DNA of 64,000 bases, taken from contig NZ_CP102951.1 of the NCBI RefSeq assembly GCF_024741815.1, positions 4,788,001 to 4,852,000 of the forward strand. Reading direction: 5' to 3'. A program made the translations under genes and the position numbers. The DNA is from Pseudomonas sp. LS1212 (GTDB taxonomy: Bacteria; Pseudomonadota; Gammaproteobacteria; Pseudomonadales; Pseudomonadaceae). Positions 27,623-37,034 of the stretch are shown here, one piece after another (position 1 is the first letter of the stretch; the number at the start of each line of letters is the position of its first letter). The notes beneath the pieces are model-generated. The model did no database searches, had not been told where the DNA came from, and saw only the letters and a program-made list of their open reading frames with translations.

Positions 27623-30600
27623 CTATCGATACTTTTCAAAGGGTTTCATATAGGTAATCCTGGGCGCTTTCCACGAGCCTTCGACGCGGTACTGCACGCT
27701 GGCAAATCGCGCCACCCTGTCGCCGAGCAGGCGATCGACCAGAAACAGCGCGCCGCCTATCGCTGGAGCACCGACGATCAACGCGGCGATGGGCAGGTTA
27801 TTGGTCACAGGCAGGGTCACCAACAATTTCGCATCGACCCGGTCGCGGACCATGTCCAGGGTCCCATCGAGCTCAAAGTTGCTCGACGGGCCGGTCAGGG
27901 TTATAGGTACCCGCGTTACATAGACACCGTTACTGGCAACCAGTACGCCCTTGACCCGATCATAGCTCAACCCTTTATCGAGCAGGTCGGAGAAATCCAG
28001 GCGCAGGCGACGACCGATCGAGTTGAAATTGAGCAGGCCAAACACCCGCAGCGCCTGGGCGCCACCCTCGACTTCGACGAACTGGCCGTTGCGCAAGGTC
28101 GCATCGAGGCTACCGGAGAAACGCTTGAGCCCGATGTAGGCCGGCGATCCCGGCCAACTGCCATCCACGTCGAGATTAAAGCTCCTGCTGGTAACAGTGG
28201 GTGCATAATTCCAGGCCTTGAGCACGTCCGCCAGGTTCTTCCCCTGCAACTGTCCCTTGAACCAACTGCTCGTTGCACCCGGCGCGCCCTCCCAGACCGC
28301 GCTTCCCTGCACCAGCATACCCTTGAGGCCCAGGTCCAGACCGTTGAACGCGACCCCCTTGGCAGTCGGACGGATTTTCATCGACCAGCCCCCTACCAGG
28401 TCAGTTCCCTGATACAGCTTGACGATCTTGACGTTCATCGCCGGTATCTTGCGCGGATCGACCGAGGCCAGTGGGTCGGGCGGATTTTCCACGACCACCG
28501 CGGCAGGATCGACTGCAGGCAAGCGGACCGTCTGCAGATTGACGACAATGGGCACGCCCTTGGCATCGGGCAGACGGATATCACCGTCGACCTGTTGGCT
28601 GTCGAGTTGCAGCATCCAGCCATCGGCACTGCGGCGCAGTTGCAGGTCGGCATTTTCAAGGTTCAGGCCCATTCCCTTGAGCATCCCGACTTTTAGATCA
28701 ACGCTACGCAACAATTGCCTGGTACTGTCGTCGGGGTCCGTTGCGCCATAGCGCTCGGCCACCTTTTGCCATAGTTCCAGATCCAGTTCGGAAAGCCTGC
28801 CACGAACGCGAAAGCCCTTGCCCGAGGGCAACTGGGCGTTGCCCTGGCCCAGAACCAGCTCGCCACGCCCTTGCATGAGATTGCCAACAGGTGCCGCATA
28901 GGCGAAATCGGCCTGGTCTGCGTAGTCAAAACCGTAACGTCGCTCGTCGCCTTGCAAGCTCATGCGAAAGACACTGTCGCGCGAATCGCCGGCGACCTTG
29001 CCAAAAGGTGCCGGCAGATCAATGACGACCCCCTTCAGGTTCGAGGCGACAGTCAACTGACTGTCAGGCCCACCCAAGGCCAATTGCAGTTGATAAGGCA
29101 ATTCACCCGAAAGCGGCAACGACTGATTCACCTTCAGCCAGTCAGTGAGCTTCTTAACCGTTACCTGGCCCTTGGCGATTACCCGCGTGCGCGGATCGCC
29201 GGGCTTGCCTTCGGCGAAAATCTGCGCGCTTACTGGCTTGTCGAACGCATGGGCGCTGATACCCTGCCCGCTCAACCCCTTGTCGAGGTCGAAGCGAAAC
29301 TTGCCCTTGAGCCGGGTCAACTCCAATTCCGGCTCCTTGATTTTCAGGCGCGCGTGGTCGGTGTTGAAATCCACGAGAATTTTCGGCTGCTGGCCTTTGA
29401 CCAGGGGAATATCCAGCTTCAACTTGCCTTGCAGGCTGCCTTCGCCTTCCCAGCCGGCAAAGGTAGGGCCGGTACCGATCGGCGCTTGCTGGAGGATCTT
29501 CAGGCCATCGCCCAGCCCGCCATCGAACTCGCCATCCAGATACAGGTGGCTAGTTTCGCCTGCCGCTACACGGGGAATGCTGACATTGACATTACGTACC
29601 CGGGTTTCGAGCAGCTGGCCCTGGCTGGCGTGGATCCGCACGCCGCTGTCTTCGACAAAGACATCGCCCTGGACCTTTTGCACATGCGGCCAACCTGGCT
29701 GGAAGTCCAGCGTAACGTCGTGAACCTTGAAGAACAGGCTGATACTGCGGGCCGTTTCCGGCGCACCGTGATTGAGCGACCCCTGGTACTGGAAATAGCC
29801 TTCATCGACTGCGCCTTTGACGATTGCTTTGCGCAACCATTCGTCCAACGCCGGACCCAACACTTGCGGCAGGTACTTTGCGGTGTAGCGCCCATCGCCC
29901 TCGACCAGGCCGACGCGCAAGTCCATGTAGTCCTCGCGGCTTTCGTCAAACAGCAGGCGGATCAGGAAGTCGCCCGCAATCTTGCCTTCTTCGCCCAGGA
30001 CCTTGAGGTACGGCGCAATCAGGGTCAACCCCTCGTCATCCAGGCGCCAGGTCAGGCGGGCGTTGGCTTTGAGGTAGTGCCAGGGCTCGGCGAAAATAGG
30101 GTCCAGATGCAACATGAACTTCTCGGTATCCAGGCGCAGCTCACCTTGGCCCAGGTCCCCGCTGATGCTGCCACTGACGTTACCGGCCGCCGGTGCGCCG
30201 TGGTAGGCGTTGAACCCGACCCTGTCCAGATTGGCAGCGAAGCTCAGGCGCTGATCGCCAGTCGCCTTGGGCCGGTAGTCGAGCAAGACATTGCGCAGGC
30301 CACCGGTCACCTTCAGGCCATTGACCACCGCTGCCACCTTCTCCGGCAGGGGTACGAGGGCATCGAGCAAAGGCGTTATCGGCGTCAGGTTCAAGCGATC
30401 GGCCTGTACGTGCCAGGTTTCTTCAGTCTTTTCGGTAGCAGCCAGCTGGCTCAGTTGCAGGTGCGATTCCCAGCGGGTCTCGCCCAGGCTCATGGCCAGC
30501 GAGTCGAACCAGACATTGAAACCTTGCTCGTTGCGCTGGAACCAGGCATTGAGCGCCAGGTCCTTCACATCGACCGCCTTGCGCTCGGCATAGGCACCGC

Positions 30601-31435
30601 GAAATTGCGGTGCATTCAAGCGAGCCATGGCACTCTGAACCGCGCCATTGCCCCACTCCAGCCAGAATTCACCGCCGGCCTGCAATTGCTCGATCTTCCA
30701 CTCGCGGGTCAGTCGCGGTGGCAGCCAACGCGCCCAATCGCTCTGGGGCAAGCTCAGGTAGGCCTGGACCTCGGCCTCACGCCACTTCGCTGCTCGAATC
30801 CGGCTGCGCGCGTTGATGGCCAGTGGCTGTCCATCGGGCAAGGTCAGGCGCAGGTCCAGCCGCTGCCGCACACTACCGGTCTGCAAGCCGAGGCTCACGT
30901 AGGTCAGGGTCATGGGCTCGCGCTCGAAAGGCTCCAGGGTAACCTGGCTGTCGAGCACCGACAGGCGTGTGACCGCCCGCATTTGGGTGAGCAATTGTTC
31001 GGGATCGAGCGGCCCTTCCCGAACCGGCAAGCCCTTGAGCGCCCAATGCCCATCCTGGTCTTCCTTGAGGCTCACCTGCAGCCCGTTGACTTCCAGATGG
31101 GCAATGCGCAGCTCACGTTCGGCGAGGCTGGCCCACAGGTCCGGCACCACCCGAACCTGATCCAGGCGCAGCGCACTGGCGCCCTCGCCGACCAACACAT
31201 CATGAACCAACAGCACCGGGGCCAGGCCGCTCCAGCGCCCCTCCAGACTGCCGATGCTCAATGGTATGCCCAAGGCCTGTTCGGCCTTGCTCTGGACGTC
31301 GTCACGGTACTCGGCGACCAAGGGCACCAGCTCGCGACCGAGGCTGACGTACAGCGCTACCAACACCACCAGCAACGCGCACAACTCCAGGCCCCAACGG
31401 GTCAGCGCGGCCAGGATGCGAGTCAGACGCTCCAT
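27623..31435 (-). CDS. yhdP: YhdP family AsmA-like envelope phospholipid transport protein
   Basis: A 1270-residue bitopic protein, one of the largest in the window. An N-terminal helix (GLELCALLVVLVALYVSLG, about residues 15-33) precedes a very long beta-rich periplasmic region built of AsmA/DUF3971 repeats. The C-terminal AsmA2-type block is LNFNSIGRRLRLDFSDLLDKGLSYDRVKGVL. In E. coli YhdP, with TamB and YdbH, moves phospholipids to the outer membrane. Length and order (rng, yhdP, amidase, tldD) match Pseudomonas. The start at 31435 lacks a strong Shine-Dalgarno site but fits the helix position. Confidence 0.92.
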   Translation of the reverse strand: MERLTRILAALTRWGLELCALLVVLVALYVSLGRELVPLVAEYRDDVQSKAEQALGIPLSIGSLEGRWSGLAPVLLVHDVLVGEGASALRLDQVRVVPDLWASLAERELRIAHLEVNGLQVSLKEDQDGHWALKGLPVREGPLDPEQLLTQMRAVTRLSVLDSQVTLEPFEREPMTLTYVSLGLQTGSVRQRLDLRLTLPDGQPLAINARSRIRAAKWREAEVQAYLSLPQSDWARWLPPRLTREWKIEQLQAGGEFWLEWGNGAVQSAMARLNAPQFRGAYAERKAVDVKDLALNAWFQRNEQGFNVWFDSLAMSLGETRWESHLQLSQLAATEKTEETWHVQADRLNLTPITPLLDALVPLPEKVAAVVNGLKVTGGLRNVLLDYRPKATGDQRLSFAANLDRVGFNAYHGAPAAGNVSGSISGDLGQGELRLDTEKFMLHLDPIFAEPWHYLKANARLTWRLDDEGLTLIAPYLKVLGEEGKIAGDFLIRLLFDESREDYMDLRVGLVEGDGRYTAKYLPQVLGPALDEWLRKAIVKGAVDEGYFQYQGSLNHGAPETARSISLFFKVHDVTLDFQPGWPHVQKVQGDVFVEDSGVRIHASQGQLLETRVRNVNVSIPRVAAGETSHLYLDGEFDGGLGDGLKILQQAPIGTGPTFAGWEGEGSLQGKLKLDIPLVKGQQPKILVDFNTDHARLKIKEPELELTRLKGKFRFDLDKGLSGQGISAHAFDKPVSAQIFAEGKPGDPRTRVIAKGQVTVKKLTDWLKVNQSLPLSGELPYQLQLALGGPDSQLTVASNLKGVVIDLPAPFGKVAGDSRDSVFRMSLQGDERRYGFDYADQADFAYAAPVGNLMQGRGELVLGQGNAQLPSGKGFRVRGRLSELDLELWQKVAERYGATDPDDSTRQLLRSVDLKVGMLKGMGLNLENADLQLRRSADGWMLQLDSQQVDGDIRLPDAKGVPIVVNLQTVRLPAVDPAAVVVENPPDPLASVDPRKIPAMNVKIVKLYQGTDLVGGWSMKIRPTAKGVAFNGLDLGLKGMLVQGSAVWEGAPGATSSWFKGQLQGKNLADVLKAWNYAPTVTSRSFNLDVDGSWPGSPAYIGLKRFSGSLDATLRNGQFVEVEGGAQALRVFGLLNFNSIGRRLRLDFSDLLDKGLSYDRVKGVLVASNGVYVTRVPITLTGPSSNFELDGTLDMVRDRVDAKLLVTLPVTNNLPIAALIVGAPAIGGALFLVDRLLGDRVARFASVQYRVEGSWKAPRITYMKPFEKYR

Positions 31436-31540
31436 GTCAGAGGTCCCCGAATTGTGCTGGATTAACTATGGCTCGACAGCCGACATTTGCCAGAGTCGAT
31501 CGACCGGCCCGGGCGACCCTGTGCTGTCCAATGCAATGAT

Positions 31541-32998
31541 TCAGAGCAGCACCACATCGTATTGTTCCTGGGAATACATCGACTCGACCTGGAAGCGAAT
31601 GGTTCGGCCGATAAAGGCCTCAAGCTCGGCAACGTTGCCCGACTCCTCGTCCAGCAGACGGTCGACGACCTTCTGATTGGCCAGCACCCGATAGCCTTCG
31701 GCCTCGTAAGCGCGGGCTTCGCGCAGGATTTCCCGGAAAATCTCGTAACAGATCGTCTCCGGGGTTTTCAGCTTGCCGCGTCCCTGGCAACTACTGCACG
31801 GCTCGCACAGCACTTGCTCGAGACTTTCGCGCGTGCGCTTGCGTGTCATCTGCACCAGTCCCAATTCGGTGATGCCGATGATGTTGGTCTTGGCGTGATC
31901 GCGCTCGAGCTGCTTTTCCAGGGTTCGCAGCACCTGGCGCCGGTGCTCTTCATCTTCCATGTCAATGAAGTCGATGATGATGATCCCGCCAATGTTACGC
32001 AGGCGCAATTGCCGGGCAATCGCGGTCGCGGCCTCCAGGTTTGTCTTGAAGATGGTCTCTTCCAGGTTGCGGTGACCGACGAACGCCCCGGTGTTGACGT
32101 CGATGGTGGTCATCGCTTCCGCCGGATCGACCACCAGGTAGCCGCCGGACTTGAGCGGTACCTTGCGATCCAGGGCCCGCTGGATTTCGTCTTCGACGCC
32201 GTAAAGATCGAAAATCGGTCGCTCACCCGGGTAGTGCTCCAGACGATCGGCGATCTCCGGCATCAACTCTGCGACGAACTGCGTGGTCTTCTGGAAGGTT
32301 TCCCGCGAGTCGATGCGAATCTTCTCGATTTTCGGGCTGACCAGATCACGCAGCGTACGCAGGGCCAGGCCCAGGTCTTCGTATATCTCGCACGGAGCGC
32401 CGACCGTCTTGATCTGCGCGCCGATCTGGTCCCAGAGGCGACGCAGGTAGCGGATATCCATGAGGATTTCATCGGCGCCCGCACCTTCTGCCGCCGTACG
32501 CAAAATGAAGCCACCGGCTTCGACGATGCCCTCCTGGGCCACGCAATCGCTGACCACCTGCTTGAGGCGCTCGCGCTCGGCTTCATCTTCGATTTTCAGG
32601 GAAATGCCGACATGGCTGGTCCGTGGCATGTACACCAGGTAGCGCGACGGGATCGAAAGCTGGGTAGTAAGCCGCGCCCCCTTGGAGCCGATCGGGTCCT
32701 TGGTGACTTGAACCACAAGGCTTTGCCCTTCATGCACCAGAGCGCTGATGGTTTCTACCGACGGCCCCTCGCGCATGGAGATTTCCGAAGCGTGAATGAA
32801 TGCCGCGCGCTCCAGGCCGATGTCGACAAAAGCCGCCTGCATGCCCGGCAGAACGCGCACGACCTTGCCTTTGTAGATATTGCCGACGATACCGCGACGC
32901 TGGGTCCGTTCGACATGCACCTCTTGCAGAACACCGTTTTCTACCACTGCCACGCGCGACTCCATCGGCGTGATGTTGATCAGGATCTCTTCACTCAT
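31541..32998 (-). CDS. rng: Ribonuclease G
   Basis: A 485-residue RNase E/G family endoribonuclease that trims the 16S rRNA 5' end and acts on some mRNAs. It has an S1 domain around residues 38-120 (GIVGNIYKGKVVRVLPGMQAAFVDIG). The magnesium-binding acids are Asp300 (MTTIDVNTG) and Asp343 (IIIIDFIDM). The zinc-link segment is LCEPCSSCQGRG with Cys398, Cys401 and Cys404. There is no RNase E-type scaffold tail, so this is RNase G. It lies between maf (88-base gap) and yhdP. Confidence 0.96.
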   Translation of the reverse strand: MSEEILINITPMESRVAVVENGVLQEVHVERTQRRGIVGNIYKGKVVRVLPGMQAAFVDIGLERAAFIHASEISMREGPSVETISALVHEGQSLVVQVTKDPIGSKGARLTTQLSIPSRYLVYMPRTSHVGISLKIEDEAERERLKQVVSDCVAQEGIVEAGGFILRTAAEGAGADEILMDIRYLRRLWDQIGAQIKTVGAPCEIYEDLGLALRTLRDLVSPKIEKIRIDSRETFQKTTQFVAELMPEIADRLEHYPGERPIFDLYGVEDEIQRALDRKVPLKSGGYLVVDPAEAMTTIDVNTGAFVGHRNLEETIFKTNLEAATAIARQLRLRNIGGIIIIDFIDMEDEEHRRQVLRTLEKQLERDHAKTNIIGITELGLVQMTRKRTRESLEQVLCEPCSSCQGRGKLKTPETICYEIFREILREARAYEAEGYRVLANQKVVDRLLDEESGNVAELEAFIGRTIRFQVESMYSQEQYDVVLL

Positions 32999-33086
32999 GG
33001 CTCGGTCTCGTCAAAGGTGTTCACGATAATCTTGGATCGCATATTGGCTGTCAGCGAGCGGTTCGAGTGACAATCGAGGTTACCGG

Positions 33087-33698
33087 TCAGCTTTGTTGCG
33101 CGACTCCCTGCCAACAGGGTATGCCGAAATGGCCCAGCAGTTCTGCGGTTTCATTCAAGGGCAGGCCGACGACTGCCGAGTAACTGCCCTGCAGACTTTC
33201 CACGAAGATCGCCGCCAGGCCTTGAATGGCGTAACTGCCGGCCTTGTCCTGCGGTTCGCCACTGGCCCAGTAGGCCCGGGCCTCGTGCACGCTGATGGGG
33301 CGAAAGCGGACTCGACTGCTGACACTGCAGGTTTCGCAGCGCCGGCCATCAAGCACCGCCACCGCCGTCAGCACTTCATGCTCGCGCCCCGACAAAGCGG
33401 CAAGCATGGCCAGGGCATCGGCTTCGTTAACGGGTTTCCCAAGAATCTGGCCATCGAGCACTACTGCCGTGTCCGCCCCCAACACCACCAGCGGTGCCTG
33501 CGACTCGGTGGCCGCAAGCAGGGCCAGGCCGGCCTCGGCCTTTTCCCGCGCAAGGCGCTCGACATAGGCGGCAGGGGTTTCATCGGGCAAGGGGCTTTCA
33601 TCGATAGCGGCGCTGATTGCCGTGAACGGCACGCCGATCTGGTTCAGCAGTTCGCGGCGGCGTGGCGAACCAGAGGCCAGGTAGAGCGGGTTTTGCAT
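33087..33698 (-). CDS. maf: Maf-family nucleoside triphosphate pyrophosphatase
   Basis: A 203-residue Maf-like protein (YhdE type), which hydrolyses dTTP/UTP and modified nucleotides to monophosphates. The phosphate-binding loop is LASGSPRRRELL near residue 7. VVLGADTAVVLDGQILGKP and AGSYAIQGLAAIFVESLQGSYSAVVGLPL are the other family blocks; the last points to the YhdE rather than the YceF subgroup. I start at ATG 33698 behind CAGGGAGATGTC. In-frame codons further up overlap the mreD end. Confidence 0.95.
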   Translation of the reverse strand: MQNPLYLASGSPRRRELLNQIGVPFTAISAAIDESPLPDETPAAYVERLAREKAEAGLALLAATESQAPLVVLGADTAVVLDGQILGKPVNEADALAMLAALSGREHEVLTAVAVLDGRRCETCSVSSRVRFRPISVHEARAYWASGEPQDKAGSYAIQGLAAIFVESLQGSYSAVVGLPLNETAELLGHFGIPCWQGVAQQS

Positions 33699-33747
33699 GA
33701 CATCTCCCTGTCGGAGCCGAGCAATCGGCAAGCAGCTCAAGCCCCGT

Positions 33748-34236
33748 TCAATTGATACTCAAACGTTGCCGCAAACCACGAAGACCGTAACTGACCCAGG
33801 GCCAGAGCAAGGCACTGACCAGCGCCGGCAAGACCAGGGCAAGCGTTGGCTGACGGTTGCCGGTCAAGGCACTGAGCCAGAGCTGGACCAATTGCGCCAG
33901 GCCGAAGATGACCAGGATCACCAGGCTTTGCTGCCACATCGGAAACATGCGCAAGCGTTGTTGCAACGACAGCACCAGGAAGGTGATCAGCGTGAGGATC
34001 AAGGCATTCTGCCCCAGCAGCGTGCCATACAGTACGTCTTCGGCCAGGCCGAGCAACCAGGCCGTGGTCATGCCGATCTTGTGTGGCAATGCGAGCGCCC
34101 AGAAGGCCAGCAGCAATGCCAGCCAGAGCGGCCGCAGGATTTCCATGAACTGGGGCATCGGCGACACGCTGAGCAACAGCCCGATAGCGAATGTCAACCA
34201 GACGACCCAGCCATTCTTGGCGCGAGTACCCACCAT
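33748..34236 (-). CDS. mreD: Rod shape-determining protein MreD
   Basis: A 162-residue inner-membrane protein of the elongasome (MreBCD), needed for rod shape. It has five or six hydrophobic helices, starting GWVVWLTFAIGLLLSVSPMP and including LLGLAEDVLYGTLLGQNAL, the most conserved MreD stretch. The ATG overlaps the mreC stop by one base, so the two are coupled. maf follows on the same strand. Confidence 0.94.
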   Translation of the reverse strand: MVGTRAKNGWVVWLTFAIGLLLSVSPMPQFMEILRPLWLALLLAFWALALPHKIGMTTAWLLGLAEDVLYGTLLGQNALILTLITFLVLSLQQRLRMFPMWQQSLVILVIFGLAQLVQLWLSALTGNRQPTLALVLPALVSALLWPWVSYGLRGLRQRLSIN

Positions 34237-35312
34237 CAGTGCCTCTCCCTCGGGGTGGTCGGCGCAGCGCCGTGAGTGCCGGTCGCCGCCGAACCTGCAG
34301 GTGCCGCTGCCGGTGCAGGCGTCGCCGGTGTGCCGGCGGCAGGTGCTGCAACCGGAAAGGTCAGGGTCGGCGTCGGGTTGAGCGCGGCGGCCGGGTTGAC
34401 CGCAGCAGCAGGGTCGAGCACGGGTGTCTGCCCCAGCAGATCGGCCGCTTCCTGAGCCTGGGCGGCATCAGTGGCGCGCTGTTCGGGCGAGCGACCGTCG
34501 GTAAACACCAGTAATAGATAACGGCTACGGTTCAACGCCGCCGTAGGGACTGCCCGAACGATGGCAAAAGGCTGCCCCGAGTCATGAATCACTTCCTTGA
34601 CCGTCGCCACCGGATAGCCCGCCGGGAAGCGCTGCCCCAGGCCGGAGCTGACCAGAAGGTCGCCTTCCTTGATGTCGGCCGTATCTGCCACATGACGCAA
34701 CTCCAGGCGCTCCGGATTACCCGTGCCACTGGCAATCGCGCGCAGACCATTGCGGTTGACCTGCACCGGAATACTGTGGGTGGTGTCGGTGAGCAGCAGT
34801 ACCCTCGAGGTATAAGGCATCAGTTCGACCACCTGGCCCATCAGGCCGCGGGCGTCGAGCACCGGTTGCCCCAATACCACGCCATCACGCTCGCCCTTGT
34901 TGATCAGGATGCGATGCGTGAAGGGGTTCGGGTCCATGCCGATCAACTCGGCCACTTCGACCTTCTCATTGACCAGTGCCGATGAATTGAGCAACTCGCG
35001 CAGCCGAACGTTCTGCTCGGTCAGGGCCGCCAGCTTCTGCAGGCGACCTTGCAGCAGCAAGGCTTCGGTCTTGAGTTTCTCGTTTTCGGCCACGAGCTCC
35101 GTGCGACTGCCAAACTGACTGGCCACGCCCTGCCACAAGCGCTGCGGCAGATCGGTGATCCAATAGGATTGCATCAACACGAGCGACATCTGGCTGCGTA
35201 TGGGTTTGAGCACCGTGAAACGGGCATCGACCACCATCAATGCAACCGACAGCACGACCAGCACCAGCGAGCGCACGCCCAACGAGGGGCCTTTGGTGAA
35301 GAGCGGTTTAAT
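34236..35312 (-). CDS. mreC: Rod shape-determining protein MreC, apparent ATT start
   Basis: A bitopic elongasome protein of about 358 residues that links cytoplasmic MreB to periplasmic cell-wall enzymes. An N-terminal helix (VRSLVLVVLSVALMVVDARF) is followed by a coiled coil (TELVAENEKLKTEALLLQGRLQKLAAL) and a beta domain (GMDPNPFTHRILINKGERDG...). The tail after about residue 300 is an Ala/Pro/Thr-rich low-complexity stretch. The conserved N-terminus IKPLFTKGPS has no in-frame ATG, GTG or TTG before it; the frame closes at a TGA at 35337-35339. An ATT at 35312 lies 6 bases after GAGGAG, and I take it as the start. The nearest standard choice, TTG at 35282, would drop this conserved segment. 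Confidence 0.9.
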   Translation of the reverse strand: MKPLFTKGPSLGVRSLVLVVLSVALMVVDARFTVLKPIRSQMSLVLMQSYWITDLPQRLWQGVASQFGSRTELVAENEKLKTEALLLQGRLQKLAALTEQNVRLRELLNSSALVNEKVEVAELIGMDPNPFTHRILINKGERDGVVLGQPVLDARGLMGQVVELMPYTSRVLLLTDTTHSIPVQVNRNGLRAIASGTGNPERLELRHVADTADIKEGDLLVSSGLGQRFPAGYPVATVKEVIHDSGQPFAIVRAVPTAALNRSRYLLLVFTDGRSPEQRATDAAQAQEAADLLGQTPVLDPAAAVNPAAALNPTPTLTFPVAAPAAGTPATPAPAAAPAGSAATGTHGAAPTTPRERH

Positions 35313-35480
35313 AGGCCGCTCCTCTCGGGCAATGGATCAATTGGTCATTCATACGGCATCAAACCGGCCTGGATGCAGATTGACAGAAAACAACGCCCGG
35401 CAGGCGTCAACCCGACGCATACAGGTAGCACCGTTGGCGCGACCTGTAAACGGGGTGGCTGGGTATCGACTCGGGCGATG

Positions 35481-36518
35481 TTACTCGCTGGAGAGAAGAT
35501 CCATGGTGTGCTTGTCCATCATTTCCAGCGCACGGCCACCACCTCGAGCTACACAGGTCAGCGGGTCTTCGGCGACGATGACCGGCAGGCCGGTTTCCTG
35601 GGCCAGCAGTTTGTCCAGGTCGCGCAGCAAGGCGCCACCACCGGTCAATACCAGGCCGCGCTCGGCGATATCGGAAGCCAGCTCGGGCGGCGATTGTTCC
35701 AGCGCGCTTTTAACTGCCTGGACGATAGTCGCCAGGGACTCCTGCAGCGCTTCAAGCACTTCGTTGGAGTTCAGGGTGAAAGCGCGAGGTACGCCTTCGG
35801 CCAGGTTACGGCCGCGTACATCGACTTCACGGACTTCGCCACCCGGGTAGGCGGTGCCGATTTCCTGCTTGATGCGCTCGGCGGTGGATTCACCGATCAG
35901 GCTGCCGTAGTTACGACGCACGTAGGTCACGATCGCTTCATCGAAGCGGTCGCCGCCGACACGGACGGACTCGGCATACACAACACCGTTCAGGGAAATC
36001 AGAGCGATTTCGGTAGTACCGCCACCGATATCGACGACCATCGAACCACGCGCCTCTTCTACCGGCAGGCCGGCACCGATTGCGGCAGCCATGGGTTCTT
36101 CGATCAGGAATACTTCACGCGCACCGGCACCCAGGGCCGATTCACGGATGGCGCGGCGCTCCACCTGGGTGGATTTGCACGGCACGCAGATCAGCACACG
36201 AGGGCTGGGCTGCAGAAAGCTGTTTTCATGAACCTTGTTGATAAAGTATTGCAACATTTTTTCGCAGACGCTGAAGTCGGCGATCACGCCGTCCTTCATC
36301 GGACGAATGGCAGCAATATTGCCAGGTGTACGGCCAAGCATACGCTTTGCTTCAGTACCGACAGCAACGACACTTTTCTGATTACCGTGGGTCCGAATGG
36401 CCACAACTGATGGCTCATTCAGGACAATACCGCGCTCACGCACGTAAATAAGGGTGTTGGCAGTGCCCAGGTCGATAGACAGATCGCTGGAAAACATGCC
36501 ACGCAGTTTCTTGAACAT
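35481..36518 (-). CDS. mreB: Rod shape-determining protein MreB
   Basis: A 345-residue bacterial actin that forms membrane-bound filaments guiding lateral peptidoglycan synthesis. The phosphate-1 loop is IDLGTANTLIYV at about residues 15-26. The connect and phosphate-2 region has VVDIGGGTTEIALISLNG, and the adenosine motif is GLVLTGGGALLRDLDKLL. MFKKLRGMFSSDLS supplies the amphipathic N-terminus. It is first in mreB-mreC-mreD, with a 168-base gap to the proposed mreC start, and diverges from gatC. Confidence 0.98.
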   Translation of the reverse strand: MFKKLRGMFSSDLSIDLGTANTLIYVRERGIVLNEPSVVAIRTHGNQKSVVAVGTEAKRMLGRTPGNIAAIRPMKDGVIADFSVCEKMLQYFINKVHENSFLQPSPRVLICVPCKSTQVERRAIRESALGAGAREVFLIEEPMAAAIGAGLPVEEARGSMVVDIGGGTTEIALISLNGVVYAESVRVGGDRFDEAIVTYVRRNYGSLIGESTAERIKQEIGTAYPGGEVREVDVRGRNLAEGVPRAFTLNSNEVLEALQESLATIVQAVKSALEQSPPELASDIAERGLVLTGGGALLRDLDKLLAQETGLPVIVAEDPLTCVARGGGRALEMMDKHTMDLLSSE

Positions 36519-36730
36519 GGGAAAGTGACCCTAGGCAACGCGTGGGTAAAAAAGTGCGGCAAACTCTAACAACGGCGGGGATTTTGGGCAAGGCGCCAAT
36601 ATGTTAAATTGGCGGTTTTTCCGAGCACGCCCTCGCACAATCGCGGCCTTATGACCGTAGAATTGCAATTGTGTTCCGACAATTTACCACACGAATCGTT
36701 TCCGTTTCGTTTTCCACTGGAGGTCCCCCC

Positions 36731-37018
36731 ATGGCGCTAGAACGCTCCGACGTGGAAAAAATCGCTCATCTGGCCCGTCTGGGTCTCAATGAAGCCGATC
36801 TCCCACGCACCACCGATGCCCTGAACCGTATTCTGGGGCTCGTCGACCTGATGCAGGCCGTCGACACCACCGGCATCGAGCCGCTCGCCCACCCGCTGGA
36901 AGCCAGCCAGCGCCTGCGCGCTGACGTGGTGACCGAGCGAAATAATCGTGAGGCCTACCAGGCCATCGCCCCAGCGGTCGAAAACGGCCTGTATCTGGTA
37001 CCGAAAGTCATCGAGTAA
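36731..37018 (+). CDS. gatC: Asp-tRNA(Asn)/Glu-tRNA(Gln) amidotransferase subunit C
   Basis: A 95-residue subunit that stabilises GatA in the GatCAB amidotransferase, which converts misacylated Asp-tRNA(Asn) or Glu-tRNA(Gln) to the amide form. It has the expected short helices LERSDVEKIAHLARLGL and the linking segment IEPLAHPLEASQRLRADVV. I start at ATG 36731 after a GGAGG site; in-frame codons from 36671 lie in the promoter region. It is the first gene of gatCAB and diverges from mreB. Confidence 0.95.
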   Translation: MALERSDVEKIAHLARLGLNEADLPRTTDALNRILGLVDLMQAVDTTGIEPLAHPLEASQRLRADVVTERNNREAYQAIAPAVENGLYLVPKVIE

Positions 37019-37034
37019 GGGAAAAGAGCCTGCC

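Noticed and set aside
28871..31465. Plus-strand open frame of 864 codons opposite yhdP
   Set aside because: Same cause as above; yhdP is clearly the real gene by family motifs and context.
31487..33070. Plus-strand open frame of 527 codons opposite rng
   Set aside because: Antisense artefact; RNase G catalytic residues are intact on the minus strand.
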